NCBI GenBank assembly: GCA_023055355.1
Contig: JALJCS010000002.1
Location: 82,361,001-82,425,000 of the forward strand
Length of the DNA: 64,000 bases
Reading direction: 5' to 3'
Source: Agelaius tricolor
Lineage: Eukaryota; Chordata; Aves; Passeriformes; Icteridae
The notes under the pieces were generated by a model. That model worked only from the letters and a program-made list of their open reading frames with translations, was not told the origin of the DNA and made no database searches. This document shows, piece by piece, positions 50,091 through 61,611 of the stretch; position 1 is the stretch's first letter; every line of letters begins with the position of its first letter. The position numbers and the translations under genes were made by a program.

Positions 50091-52363
50091 TTATTTTATC
50101 AAACAACATACCTCATTTATAATCTTAAACTACTGCCAAATTTTTATATATTGCCAATGAGTGTTTTCTGAAAAATACAGCAACCCTCCCCCCACCAACA
50201 ACAACTGAACTATATTTTGCATCATGTTGCAAGATGACGATATTTATTTAATTTCAGTGGCTGGTCATATTTCAGAGTTTCTCAATTCAAGCATATAATG
50301 CAAATAAGAAAATGTTTATTACAAGTCTTGTTGATAAATTGCATCGATAAAAGAAATTCCTAATAAAAAAGGAATGAGTCTGAAGATTAAAAATGAACTA
50401 CTGCCATATATAATAAACAGATAAAAATTTTTGTTTAATAACAGACTCTATGGAGTTGGCAAGATGTTGTCACTTTGTTGTCCGGGCTGGATTCTCCCAG
50501 TCTTGCCCTCAGGTCAATGAAGGGGTACATTTTTCCTGGGTGATATCTTGCACATATAACCACCCCTGAATTTGTAGAAAAGCATTCGGTACTGCTGCTT
50601 GCTGATCCCTCCTTCCCCTGAGAACCAAGGTATTGCTACAGGAGAGAAAGCAACAGCCCCCTGCCCCCCCTGGGGTTTGCTCAGACCTTAGCACTGCAGC
50701 CAAAAACAGTCTGAAGCAACCTCAGGTAAGTCAGTGGAGATGCACAGACTTGGAAAGATAAATCTATCAAGTAGAGGATATCAGGAGGTCCTTTTAGACA
50801 CTTTTCTGATAGATTAGTTGGAATTGTTTGCATTTTTTTTTTTTTTGTTCTGAGTTGTTATTTAGTTTTTCTTAAAACCTTTGAAGTCTGTGGGCATCCT
50901 AGTGCCTTTCATCTGGAATCTGAGAAAGAAAATAGTAACTTCCATTAAAGGTTTAGATTGTTTTACCTTACTCCATCCCTGGAATGATTTGAAAAACTCC
51001 AAATAAAAAAATGAAAGATTAGTTTCTTACTTTGTGCATATTTATTCTTTACACTATTTGAATACATCAAATTTTAACTTTTCTCTCTTCATCCTTCATA
51101 ATAAGAGGAACATCTTATGGAATAAAGTCAAAAGTAGAATATGTGAGTAGTAATGTCTAATTTCAGTTATCACTTTTGGGTCTTTTCTATACTTCTTGGA
51201 CATCCTATTAGGTCATTCTCTCCATGACAGATTATTACTTGTGCTACTTTCATAGTTTGGGAAATAGTAGACTAAATTATTTTAGTCTGTCTATTTTAGA
51301 TATCAAGTACAGGAGATGTAGAGTTTTGAAGTTATTTTTCATCTCTGTATTTGGTTGTGTTCCAAATTGAGGTTGAATATAGCTTGTCCTTTTGATTTAT
51401 ATGCTTTTACATACAAAAAGTTGCAGCTGTATACATAGGGACAGAATTAGGTCCACTGGGTTATTACTATTCATTGAAAAAAAAGAAGAAAATCTGCTGG
51501 TATTGCAGTCTTCCTCATTTAAAACCTGTTACAAGTGGAAGGTAAGATCCATTTACAGACTTTAACTATATTCTTCTTCTGAAGAATCTTACTTTTCTTC
51601 TCTGATGTCATTTAAAGGGCAAGATGAGAACATATTGAAAGAAAATCATGTATCTTCATTCCTTCAAATAAACCAAATGACCTTGAAATTTGAAGTAATA
51701 TGTTTTTCATTAAGTGTTTCATATTGTGCAGTTTTTATCATGTGACTCAGCAGTGGGAATAGACTTGTTATTAAAGGACAGATACACATGATAGCTCTAT
51801 TTAAAATGTAAGCTAAGAAAGCTTTAAAACCCTGTTGAAATGTTAGTTTTACTTGAAACATCATAGAAGATCATGTGCTAGAATCATACCACCTTAATTC
51901 TGCAAAAGGAATTCTACAAGCTTACATTTTTGGGGAACTGGGGGAATATTAATTTTTTTTCCTATCTTAATGGCTAAATCTCCACTCTGTCAGTGTGCAA
52001 GGCTTTAAAGAATAAATAATGATATTATAGTTTTCATGTGTGAGGGTAAAAGTAAGTGGAATAGTCTTTAAGGTCAGGCTAATGCAGAAGAAGTAATAAG
52101 CAAAGCACAACTAAGCAGGAAAACATGTTTTAGCCACAAGTCAAATCAAATTGCCAAAAAGAAAACCAAATTTGAATAAAGAAAAAGAAAGTCTTGGCCT
52201 ATATACACAACCAAATTGCATAAAAGTAAATAGTCCTTTATGTCCTATGAAAGAATAAGTGAAAATGAACTCTTACAATAAGATATCACAGCTGCACACT
52301 AAGGAACACATTCCAAAGTGATGGCAAATGCACTCCACGGAATCCTAGAACCTTAAGCAAATT

Positions 52364-52382
52364 TAAAATAAATAAATAAATA
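52364..52382. repeat. (AAAT)n microsatellite
   Basis: About four to five AAAT units in an A-rich context. Confidence 0.85.
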
Positions 52383-54730
52383 ACAAAAAAAGAAATGAGA
52401 GAAAAAGGAAATGTTAATGAGAACTCAAGACCAACTAGTACTAAGAATAGCACAGTATGATTTATTGAATTTGCTTTCAGTGATTAAAATATAGATGAAA
52501 AAGATAGAGTTCCTAGTCTCTTTTTCCAAATCACAAATGACAAAAAATAAGTAAGACTTCGGGAAAATTCAGCCTAAGATGTCTGACTTCATTTCAGATC
52601 CCCAAGAAGTTCTCCCAGCTAGATGTACCATCTTTCACATCACGTTTTAACCTTGACTAATGAGAAGAGTACTTGTACTTGAATCCAGAAAAAAGAAATA
52701 ATCAAATCTCCTTATGTATGGGGAACTCATAAGTAATACAAGCATATTTTCCAACTTTTCCTGTATTTGCTTCAGAAGAGACATTTGTCCCTAATAAAGT
52801 CTGTGAAAGAAATAATGTAACAATCATCTGTAAACTATTGCTATGACAGTAGGAAACAAATAACTGATTAACCAAGAACACAATACCCTACTGCTAAATT
52901 ACTTTATCTGGTGATTTTATTAGCCATGTTTTTGAAATAACCACAGGGTATTATCACCACATACAGACAATAAGGTCATTAATTTATGTCCTACTACAAA
53001 AGAGAAAGGATTTTGCAATCAAAGACAGTAAGAGAAAAAACCAATTTTTCCCAATAAATAAGATCAATAAAAGATTAAAAATTTAAAAATATTATTTATA
53101 ACTTGATTGAATGTATATTAAAATTGGTAGTTATCAAGATGTAGGTACTGAATTTATTTCTGTGTCTAATATGCCTTTTTTATGGTGCATGTTATATGAA
53201 AGATGAGAAGTTTCACATATCATTTTGTAGCTCTCAAGTGTTAGATTAGATAATGCTTAGATAGAATAGATAATAGTTTAGATAATATTAGATAACCCTA
53301 CTACTAAAAAAAACCCACAAAAAAAGATAGCCAATATTAACGGAAGGATATTGATTTATTTTCTTTTATACTAGGTTTAATTTTGTAAATTTTTGAACCA
53401 TTCTCTTCAGATACAAAATTTTTTGTTGTTCTCCTTTGAGAATAGTGTAAACAAAAGTAGAGAAACCCTTCTCAAATGAAAAAAAAAATCCTTTAGATAT
53501 CTGAGATCAAGTATTTACCTGTGCTTGTAATCACTTCTACTGAAACTAATAACTCTGCATCTTGCCATAAACAAACAAATAAATAAATGATAAGGAAGTA
53601 AATAAGACAAGGGGCATGTGCATGGCTGAGTAGATTTGGGTTTAAGAACTATTGTCAACATGCAAACAAAGCTATGTACTTCTATATTTATCATTGCCTT
53701 TTCTAGTGAGCAACAGTTGCTTTGGAGAATATTACTTCTCAGGGAAAGATTAGGCTAAGAGGCTTAGTTACCATGGCTCTAGGACTTAGTATACATATTT
53801 GATAAGATTTCCTATGCACTTCCTCCTATGTCACAACTTTAATTTTATATTTTTATTTCTGCAGTAGAAAGTAAAATTAAAAACTGCTAAAAATTACAAT
53901 ACTTCTAAAACAGAATATAGCCTCCCATTCAAAAAAATAGCCAGCCATTCATAGCTTCCTTGTCGAGTTTTCTGTGTTTATATCTCATAAACCTTTAGCT
54001 TAACAGGAAATGAATGGAAGAATAGGGAAAAAATATTTCTCGCATAGACATCTTGAATCTGAGGTTAAAAGTATGGAACATAGCTAAAGATGGAATATCC
54101 TCATCTTCTGTTGTCAAAAAGAAAGTCTTCTATAGTGTATTGTACTCACAGGGCTTACAGCAGAACTTTCAGGTATTGAAGTGAAAAGTAGATTGAAATC
54201 TTTGGTTCATAAGATAGCCTTGTTCATATACCACATCCTGTACTATTGCAAAGAACACCAGATAGGGATTCTCCTTTGTAATACACCATAGGTATTGTGT
54301 ATAAATGGTTATCACCATAAGTTCTTAAAACAAACAAACAAATAATCCAAAACCCCTGACTAAACTGGCAAAAACCCCCCAAAAAAACCTCATTTAAAAC
54401 TGCCTTAGGTCAAACATTGAATAAAATCACAACTTTATTTTATGATTCTGTACATGGGTGGTCTCATTTCTTTTGAAATACATGAGATGACATCAACAAG
54501 AAGTTTTTGATATAGGACTGTAATTGTCCATTTCAGAGTGATATTGAACTGAACATTTTTCCAAAATCCTAGTCAGCTGTTACATGCTTGAAATATTTCT
54601 AGGTGAAAAGATTTTTTTTTCTTATTGTCTCTTTTAATGTGTTGAATAGAATAATTGAAAGAGGTAACATTTTTTGCATTTTTGAGGATTGGTCTTTCAC
54701 ATTCATAAATAAGGAACTTTCAGTTATACT

Positions 54731-54782
54731 GTCACTTAAGTTCATTTAGCTTCCCTGTCATTTAAGTTCATTTACCTTCCCT
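54731..54782. repeat. 26-bp tandem duplication
   Basis: The unit GTCACTTAAGTTCATTTAGC plus TTCCCT (54731-54756) is followed directly by a second copy (54757-54782) that differs at two positions, C to T and G to C. The high similarity suggests a fairly recent local duplication. Confidence 0.9.
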
Positions 54783-56737
54783 TTGAAGGAGCATAGCTAT
54801 ATTTAATTGACACAAAAGAGGAGTGAGAACATTATTATGAAGATTCTAAAATCTTTTGTATTGGTTTTGAAGGAACCTTTTTTCAAGGCAGAATGAAGTG
54901 AGACCCTCTGGGAGATGTATGAAAGTCTCCAACTTCACTTCCCAGAAGTAGCTTTATCATTATACTTGGACCAGTGAAGAAAGAGAAACATCCAAAGCTT
55001 TATGAATGCCTAGTATTGGAAAACTATAAGTAGAATAAATGAAAAATCATGTATGTGAGAGGATTCTTTTATTTACATATTATGTAAATAATATATAACT
55101 GCTAGATGCACTAATGTTTACTTTTCAAGTTTACCTGAAGGAACTAAAAATGTACTGGGTTTAAAATAGAAAGCTTAAATTCTCATAAAATTCAAAATCC
55201 TGACAGTTTTCAGGGGAAAAAAAACTGCTAGGATTAGAAATAAAGTGAACTGAAGCACTCAATGTAGCAACACTGGGGAAGTAAATGAAATTAGATCACC
55301 CAACTCTGAAAAAATTCCTCAAACTATCATGAGTTTCAATATCTTATAGACATCTGAAACCTTTACCAACTACTTCTCTATATACGTTTCCTAATATAAT
55401 ATTTACCTATAAATTTGAATATTGAATTTTCTCAGTCCTTCAGTGACTCTTGTGTGTTGCTTGTGATGAACAGGTATAGAAATGTTCAGGCATGTCAAAC
55501 ACGGCTATTTTTCCAATAAATTTCAAGTGAAAAAAAAAAATCTGTTTACTGGATTAAGTATAAAACCTGAGAAACCCAATAGTAGGAACTCTCTTTTACT
55601 TCAGTTACAGATTCTGAGTTATGGGGAAGAAACACATTTTACTGTATGACACTATTTACTGTATGACAGTTTTACAGTGTGTTATTATAAAGCACCAATG
55701 GGTAATATGGAACTGTTTAATAATTTGGAGTTTCCTTCCAGCTTTGTATATATATAAACTAAGAAAATTATACCAAAACTGTCATTAAGTCCTTAGGTTT
55801 CTAAAATTTCTGGCAAAATTAAAGAAAACTAGAGGACTAATTTCTGCTATATGAGGATTTCAGGGTAAAATGCAGTTTGATTTATTCATTAAATATGCAC
55901 TTAAAAAGATGTCCATGTGCATGTCCATCCTATCCTGGATGAGCACTAACCTTTCTCTTTCAACATGTTAAACTTTGCAAGTCTCTATAAGTCTTGTTGA
56001 ACTTCTCAGCATTTCAAATGTAAAACATTGTAAAATCAGAAACAGAGCCCCAGGTCTGTATTAGATTTTGTGCATAAGAAATATTAGAATAAAATAAAAT
56101 ACTCCTCTCCCCCCATAAATTGAATAATAGAATTAATAAATATTATAGGCAAAACTTGTCAAAAGTTTCATTCTTAGTTTCAGTTTTCAAATTCACCTTG
56201 GAAAAGAAATTAAATCATGGTTGATCTAATAATAAGCCAGTAAGCTAAAACACTTCTTGAACAGTATAAAAAAATAAATATACCTCATTCTATATTTGGT
56301 TCAAATGGAACTGTTTGTCAGTCATTATGGTTTTTTTGAAAATACAGCAGCTGCATTTGACTGCTGGCCTGAAGTGGACAATATAGGATGTGGAACTGGC
56401 AAGAATTTAAATGTATGGTGAACCATTGCATTTCTTGATGACAGGAGATGGTGAATCATCATCATTCTTTCCCTTAGTCCCCTACCTCATGCATAGTCCC
56501 CTACCCCTACATTCATAATTTATTCTCATATCATATGTTGAAACTTTGAATAGGTGTCAAAGGTTTCACTACAATGTTTCACAACTTTAAGGTTTTTCAT
56601 GTAAGCTGAAATGATCTACATAACCTGTTTAATACCAAATGAAATAGAAAAATATGGAAAATTATATTATAGCCAATTGTTTTGCATATTTCCTCAAAGT
56701 TTATATGCCCATTGCATATAAAGCAAAAGGTAATGGA

Positions 56738-57418
56738 AATTGAAGCTGTACATGAGCCAGCAGTGTGTCTGGGTGGCCAAAAAGTCCAATGGCATCTTGG
56801 CCAATGGCATCCTCTATCAGGAACAGTGCAGTCAGCAGGACCAGGGAAGTGATCACCCCCTGTACTCAGCACTGGTGGGGACACACCTGGGGTGCTGCGT
56901 TCAGTTTTGTGCCCCTCAATTTAAAAGGGGCATTGAGGTGCTGGAGTGGGTCCAGAAGAAGGTTACAAGGCTTGTGATGGGTCTAGGAAACGTGTCATAT
57001 GAGCTGATGGAGCTGGGTTTGTTGGTCTAGAGTACAGGATGCTCAGGAGGAACCTCATTATGCTCTACAAGTACCTGAAAGGAGGGTGTAGTGAGGTGGG
57101 GGCTGGTCTCTTCTGCTGTGTCTGTAGTGACAAGACCAAAGAAAATGGTCTTAAGCTGAGACAGGGGAGATTTAGAGTAGATATCAGAAAAAAAAATTCA
57201 CTGTTAGGGTGCTCAGGCATTAGAATAGGTTGCCCAGAGAGATGGTGGAGCTACCATCCCTGGAGGTGTTTAAGAGGTGTCTGGGTCTGGTGCTGGGTCA
57301 TCTGGTTTAGCAGTTTAGGGTGATACTGCTGGGTTTACAGTGGTTGTGCTGGGTGGATGGTTGGACTTGATGATCTTGCAGGTCTCTTTCAACTTTGATG
57401 ACTCTATGATTCCATGAA
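56738..57418 (+). repeat. CR1 LINE 3' fragment, plus strand
   Basis: A CR1 3' fragment of about 680 bp. It begins in the ORF2 codons for [22 protein letters not shown] sequence (here LYMSQQCVWVAKKSNGIL). It continues through YSALVGTHLGCCVQFCAPQF, the RWRGVQ-like and LYKYLKGG blocks ([14 protein letters not shown]) and [12 protein letters not shown]. It ends in the 3' UTR with GGTTGGACTTGATGATCTTG and TGACTCTATGATTCCATGA. The words CAATGGCATC are locally duplicated near 56788-56811. Frameshifts and a stop interrupt the frame (for example after LGLLV near 57030). It is 5'-truncated in the usual CR1 way. Confidence 0.93.
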
Positions 57419-57992
57419 ATACATTTGCTTTTACTCATCAATATTTTTTAGATCTGCTTCCATTTTACATTAGCAAAATGAAGATATTTTAATTATTGGG
57501 CCACCTCAGTATTATCTGGTATTTTTTTGTTTAAAAAGACCTCTTTCTCATTATGCCGCAAATAGTAAAATACACTGAGTTCAGTAACAACTGTTTATTT
57601 TTTTATTAGTTTTGATAGTTTTAAGTTTTTCATTTCACAAAATATAAATATTAAACCTTCTATTATATTCTAGATTTAATTTGACTCAGTGTGGCTCAAA
57701 GACTAGAATATCAGTGAAATAGAGGTAAAAGAAACTCTTAAGGGAATAAAAAACCCTTAGCACTCCCCACACACTCACAGAAATGTACAAACAAGGAGAT
57801 ATTTCTCTCTAGTGCTTAATCCACAGTATCAGAGAAACAACAAACCCTATGATATTGCTTTAGATTTTTTCCTGTCAGAAGCTTTATTCATGAAGCAAAT
57901 TGGCTGTAGCAATTAGATGGATTATTTTTATCTTGAGAAAGATTCGTTAACTGGCTTCAAGCAAATTGTATTAATACTTTTCCTCTGGAAAG
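57419..57992. other. AT-rich spacer between two CR1 copies
   Basis: About 570 bp of AT-rich DNA with no recognisable feature. It separates two same-strand CR1 3' ends of different sub-type. Confidence 0.5.
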
Positions 57993-58686
57993 GGACCTCT
58001 GGAAAGGAAAGGGACCTGGGCGTGCTGGTTGACAGTCGGCTGAACATGAGCCAGCAGTGTGCCCAGGTGGCCAAGAAGGCCAATGGCATCCTGGCTAGTC
58101 TCAGGAATAGTGTGGCCAGCAGCAGCAGGGAGGTCATTCTTCCCCTGTACTCAGCACTGGTGAGGCCACACCTTGAGTGTTGTGTCCAGTACTGGGCCCC
58201 TCAGTTCAGGAGGGACGTTGAGATACTTGAGCGTGTCCAAAGGAGAGCAACGAGGCTGGTGAGGGGCTTGGAACACAAGCTGTATGAAGAACGACTGAGG
58301 GAGCTGGGGTTGTTCAGCCTGGAGAAAAGGAGACTCAGAGGTGACCTTATCACTCTCTTCAGCTTCCTGAAGGGTGACTGTGGTGAGCTGGGGGTCGGTC
58401 TCTTTCTCCGGGCAACAACAGACAGAACAAGAGGACACAGTCTCAAGCTGTGCCAAGGGAGATACAGGCTAGAATTAAGGAGGAAGTTTTTCACAGAAAG
58501 AATGGTCAAATACTGGAATCATCTACCCAGGGAGGTGGTGGAGTCACCATCCCTTGATGTGTTTAAAAAAAGACTGGATGTGGCACTTAGTGCCATGATC
58601 TAGCTGAGGTGTTAGAACATGGGGCGGACTCGATGATCTTGAAGGTCTCTTCCAAACTAGAAATTCTGTGATTCTGTGATTCTGTG
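57993..58686 (+). repeat. CR1 LINE 3' fragment with readable ORF2 C-terminus and intact 3' tail
   Basis: This is the best-preserved CR1 in the window. It is 5'-truncated near 57993 and then reads without interruption to the stop at 58601-58603. The readable blocks, in order, are [83 protein letters not shown] and [20 protein letters not shown]. These form the conserved C-terminal region after the reverse transcriptase. The frame opens upstream in non-CR1 DNA (from about 57917), so the apparent N-terminus is not part of a real protein. The 3' UTR has CGATGATCTTGAAGGTCTCT, and the element ends in three tandem ATTCTGTG units (58663-58686), the CR1 hallmark. No endonuclease or catalytic reverse-transcriptase box is present, so it cannot move itself. 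Confidence 0.95.
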
Positions 58687-58689
58687 TTC

Positions 58690-59321
58690 TCTTGTTCTGC
58701 ACAGGGCCTCACCCATGGGAGACCATCCTCCGAGAGCCTCCCCAACGTCAGCAATTCCTCTGGGCTGCATTTGTTCATGAACTTCTTCAGCACGAGTCCC
58801 CCACAGGGTCACAAGTCCTGCCAGCAAACCTGCTCCATGGTGGGCTCCTCTCTCCACAGGGCCGCAGGTCCTGCCAGGAGCCTGCTCCAAAGTGGGTTTC
58901 CCACAGTTCACAGCCTCCTTTGGGAACATTCTTCTGCTGTGGTATGGGGTTCTCCAGGGGCTGCAGGTAGTTCTCTGCTTCACTGTGTGCGTCCATGGGC
59001 TGCAGGGCCACAGCTGCCACTCCATGGTGTGAGCATCGGGCTGGAGGGGAATCCCTGCTCAGGGCCTGGGAAACCTTGTCCCCCTCCTTCTCACTGATCT
59101 TGGTCTATGCAGAGCGGTTTCTCCCACATATTCTCGGTCTCCACATGCTCTGTCCCAGAGGCTCCACCACCACCACCACTGATGGGCTCATCCCTGATGG
59201 ACAGCAGATCTGTCTTGGAGTCAACTGGCATTGGCTCTGCCAATAAGGGAAACTTCCAGCAGCTTCTCACAAAAACCGACTTTCATCTCACCCACTACCG
59301 AAACCTTGCCATGGAAATCCA
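58690..59321 (-). mobile_element. Endogenous retrovirus LTR, family A copy 2 (truncated), minus strand
   Basis: A reversed, incomplete LTR of the same family as at 41.15 kb and 60.0 kb. On the minus strand, from 59321, it starts TGGATTTCCATGGCAAGG (copy 3 starts TGGTTTTGCATGGCTTGG), then GTTTCGGTAGTGGG, GTGAGAAGCTGCTGGAAG, CAGAGCCAATGCCAG, GATCAGTGAGAAGGAGGGGG and CTCCTGGCAGGACCTG. It breaks off after GATGGTCTCCCATGGGTGAG, where it meets the 3' tail of the adjacent CR1. The poly-A signal and U5 parts are absent. No flanking duplication could be defined because one end is lost. Long open frames on either strand in it are incidental to its GC-rich composition. Confidence 0.82.
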
Positions 59322-59977
59322 GTATACTTTCAAACAGTTATCTGTTTCTTCACCTTTTTAAAATAAAAATAATTTTTAATTGCTTCATTAGAACTGCATA
59401 AGAATTATTTTTAGGAAATATGACTAATAGACTCATTCAACCTAGCTAGAAATCTCCTGGAGTTCACTGGAATAGAATTTTCCTCTTATTTTAAATTAAC
59501 AAAATTCTTATGAGAATGTGTAGATGGGTAAAATGTGATTTTCATAGATATTAAGAATCTCTTGCTCTCTCATTGGTGATGAATCACATTATGAGAAAGT
59601 CCTGAAGAATTGCAATTTATAGAGATGGAGAAAAGGAAAGACAAGTTAAAAGCAACATGAATTTAAACACAAGAAATGTTAAACTCTATAAAAATAAATA
59701 CCCATGTCTTAAAAGTGCATGAATAGCCAAAGGAAAAAATTCAAGCTGTGTCAGAATATGCCCTATATTCTGTATATTCTTTGAGTGGTCAGACATAGGA
59801 AAAAATTAAAGAAAAAATAGAGAGGGGAAAAATAAAGGTGTTCTTTTTTTTGTTTGCTTGCAGCTGTAATACCAGGCATAATAAAAACTTAGTACTAGAC
59901 AGCCTTAAATGGACTTCACTAACAGTAACAGAAACAAATTTAATTTATTATTGCAAGTGTCATTTTATTCTGTGCAT
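59322..59977. other. AT-rich spacer between two opposed LTRs
   Basis: 656 bp of AT-rich DNA without a recognised feature separates the 5' ends of two family A LTRs that point away from each other. Confidence 0.5.
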
Positions 59978-61611
59978 TGGTTTTGCATGGCTTGGTTTCG
60001 GTAGTGGGGGGGCTACAGGGGCAGCTTCTGTGAGAAGGTACTAGAAACTTTCAGCATGTCCAACAGAGCCAATCCTTGGTGACTCCAAAGATGGACATCG
60101 CACTGGCTGAGGCTAGGCCAATTAGAAATGGTAATAAAACGTCCGTGACAACAGATTTAAGAAAGAAAACCAAAAAATTGCTACCCAGTTTTGATCGCAG
60201 CCAGAGAAGAGTGGAGTGAGAATATGTGAGAAGGACAACTACGCAGACACCAGGGTCAGTGGAGAAGGAGGGGCAGGAGGTGCCCCAGGCACTGGAGCCG
60301 AGACTCCTCTGCAGGCTGTGGTGCAGACCATGGTGGAGCAGCTGTGCCCCTGCAGCCTGTGGGGATCCACGGGGGATGCAGAGATCCTCCCACAGCCTGT
60401 GGGAAAGCACCACACCAGAGCAGGTGGATGCTTGGAGGAGGCTGTGACCCTGTGGGACACTCATGGAGAGAGGGGTCCTGCTGCCCTGTTGGAGCAGCCT
60501 GTCCTTGTTGCAGCAGGTCTGTACTCCAGAGTGGCCCACACTGAGCTGTTTGAGGGAACTGTTGCTTGTGAGATGGACTCACACTGGAGAAGTTCACAGG
60601 GAACTCTCTCCTGTGGGAGGGATCCCACAGTGCAGCAGGAGAAGGATTCCTCTCCCTGAGCAACAGGAGAAACCTGAGCAACAGGAGAAACACAATGAAC
60701 TTATGTTGCAGTGTGATGCCATTTCCTGTTTCACCTATCCCAACCCCCCAGGTGTGCCAACCTCTCCTTTCCCCTTTGCCCTCCTGCTAAGAGCTGTCCA
60801 TCAATCTTAACGTTCCAGCAGGGTCCTGGTGTGGTTGGTAGAAGTTCAAATTGGCCTGTCCAAGTGTCTTTGTCCCTTGAGCCTTCCCCTTCTCCCACCT
60901 GGTTGGCCCTCACCTGTCCCTTCCCCTCCCCCTGTCCCTGGGCTTAAAAGGAGACAGGACCATGCGGTCGAGATTCTGTTGGGAGCTGTTACAAGACTCA
61001 GAGGTTTGTCATCCTGGAATAAAACTCTGGACTAAAACTCTATGGCAGAATCCTCTCCTTTTCTCTTCACCATCGCCTGAACCTTTTCCACCAGAGGTAA
61101 ACTGAGTTTCTACTTTGCCTGGATTTGTTCCGAGTGCCCAGCTGCAGCACCCAGCCGGCCAAAGGTATCTCTGAGGTGAAACACCACAGCTGCCGCCTTT
61201 GGCCCAGCAGCGAGGGCCAGACGAGCCCAGGCACATCCCACCCGGTAATATTGGGATTCATATTCCATAAACTTACCATAACCCCCATTCCCTGCCTCCT
61301 TGGACTGCACTGAACTGGACTGTAGGAGGTAGAGCTGGAAGGAGGGAGGGGTGGGGGAAAGGTGTTTTCAAGGTTTTATTTTACTTCTTATTATCCTGCT
61401 CTGATTTTGTTAGTGTAATAAATTCACTTCATATTTCTAAGTTGAGCCTATTTTGCTCTTGACAGTATTTGATGAGTGATCTCTCCTGGTCCTTATCTCA
61501 ACCCATTATTATTAAATTGACTAAATTTTTTTCTTCTCTGCCCACCTGCAGAGGGAAGTGAGTGAGCAGCTTTCATGGGTACCTGCATTTGGTCAGTGTC
61601 AACCCAGAGCA
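59978..61611 (+). mobile_element. Endogenous retrovirus LTR, family A copy 3, interrupted by a nested LTR
   Basis: A near-complete family A LTR, about 1.06 kb once the nested insert (60704-61270) is set aside. It begins TGGTTTTGCATGGC and shares with copies 1 and 2 the blocks GTTTCGGTAGTGGG, GCTTCTGTGAGAAGG, CAGAGCCAATCC, AGACACCAGGGTCAGTGGAG and CTCTCCTGTGGGAGGGATCC. After the insert, the U3/R end resumes at CCCCCATTCCC. It continues with TTATTATCCTGCTCTGATTT, an AATAAA signal at 61417-61422, and a GAGTGATCTCTCCTGGTCCT block. It finishes near GTCAACCCAGAGCA. A CCAAT word lies at 60118-60122. No internal viral genes follow, so it is a solo LTR. Its U3 holds repeated CTGCAG..GGAG.AGCAG units. 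Confidence 0.82.
60704..61270 (+). mobile_element. Solo LTR nested in the family A LTR, with target-site duplication
   Basis: This 567-bp insert interrupts the family A LTR between ATGAACTTA and CCATAACCCCC. The bases ACTTA (60699-60703; AACTTA if six bases are counted) are repeated directly after it (61271-61275), as expected for LTR integration. It starts TGTTGCAGTG. In plus-strand order it has a C/T-rich part (60875-60940), a TATA-like TTAAAAG (60944-60950) and the poly-A signal AATAAA (61018-61023). The 68-74 bp spacing between these two is as expected of an LTR. After that it has a U5-like part rich in CCAGC and CCGGCC. The 3' end reads CCATAA, so the usual CA terminus has mutated or lies a base or two away. 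No family name is claimed. Confidence 0.78.

Larger units (their letters stand above)
50091..56737. other. Long AT-rich non-genic stretch, nothing firmly recognised
   Basis: About 6.6 kb. A GC-richer patch at 50450-50740 has antisense open frames and a strong splice-donor-like CAGGTAAGT at 50723-50731, treated under findings. The rest is very AT-rich, with a 14-base T run (50833-50846), an (AAAT)n run (52364-52382), A-rich and T-rich stretches, and a 26-bp tandem duplication (54731-54782). No repeat family or gene was recognised. Confidence 0.5.

Noticed and set aside
53235..53297. Clustered AGATAA/AGATAG words as a possible GATA-factor array
   Set aside because: AT-rich simple-sequence drift explains it. 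No promoter or gene is nearby.
57917..57992. Upstream part of a 228-codon frame as the N-terminus of a gene
   Set aside because: The CR1 similarity starts only near 57993. The preceding codons are chance extension into AT-rich DNA.
58657..59097. Open frames of up to 137 codons on both strands
   Set aside because: They fall in the truncated minus-strand LTR and at its CR1 junction, and are compositional artefacts.
60051..60693. Open frames of 145-162 codons on both strands
   Set aside because: They fall inside family A LTR copy 3. There is no gag, pol or env similarity, and the frames overlap in antisense.
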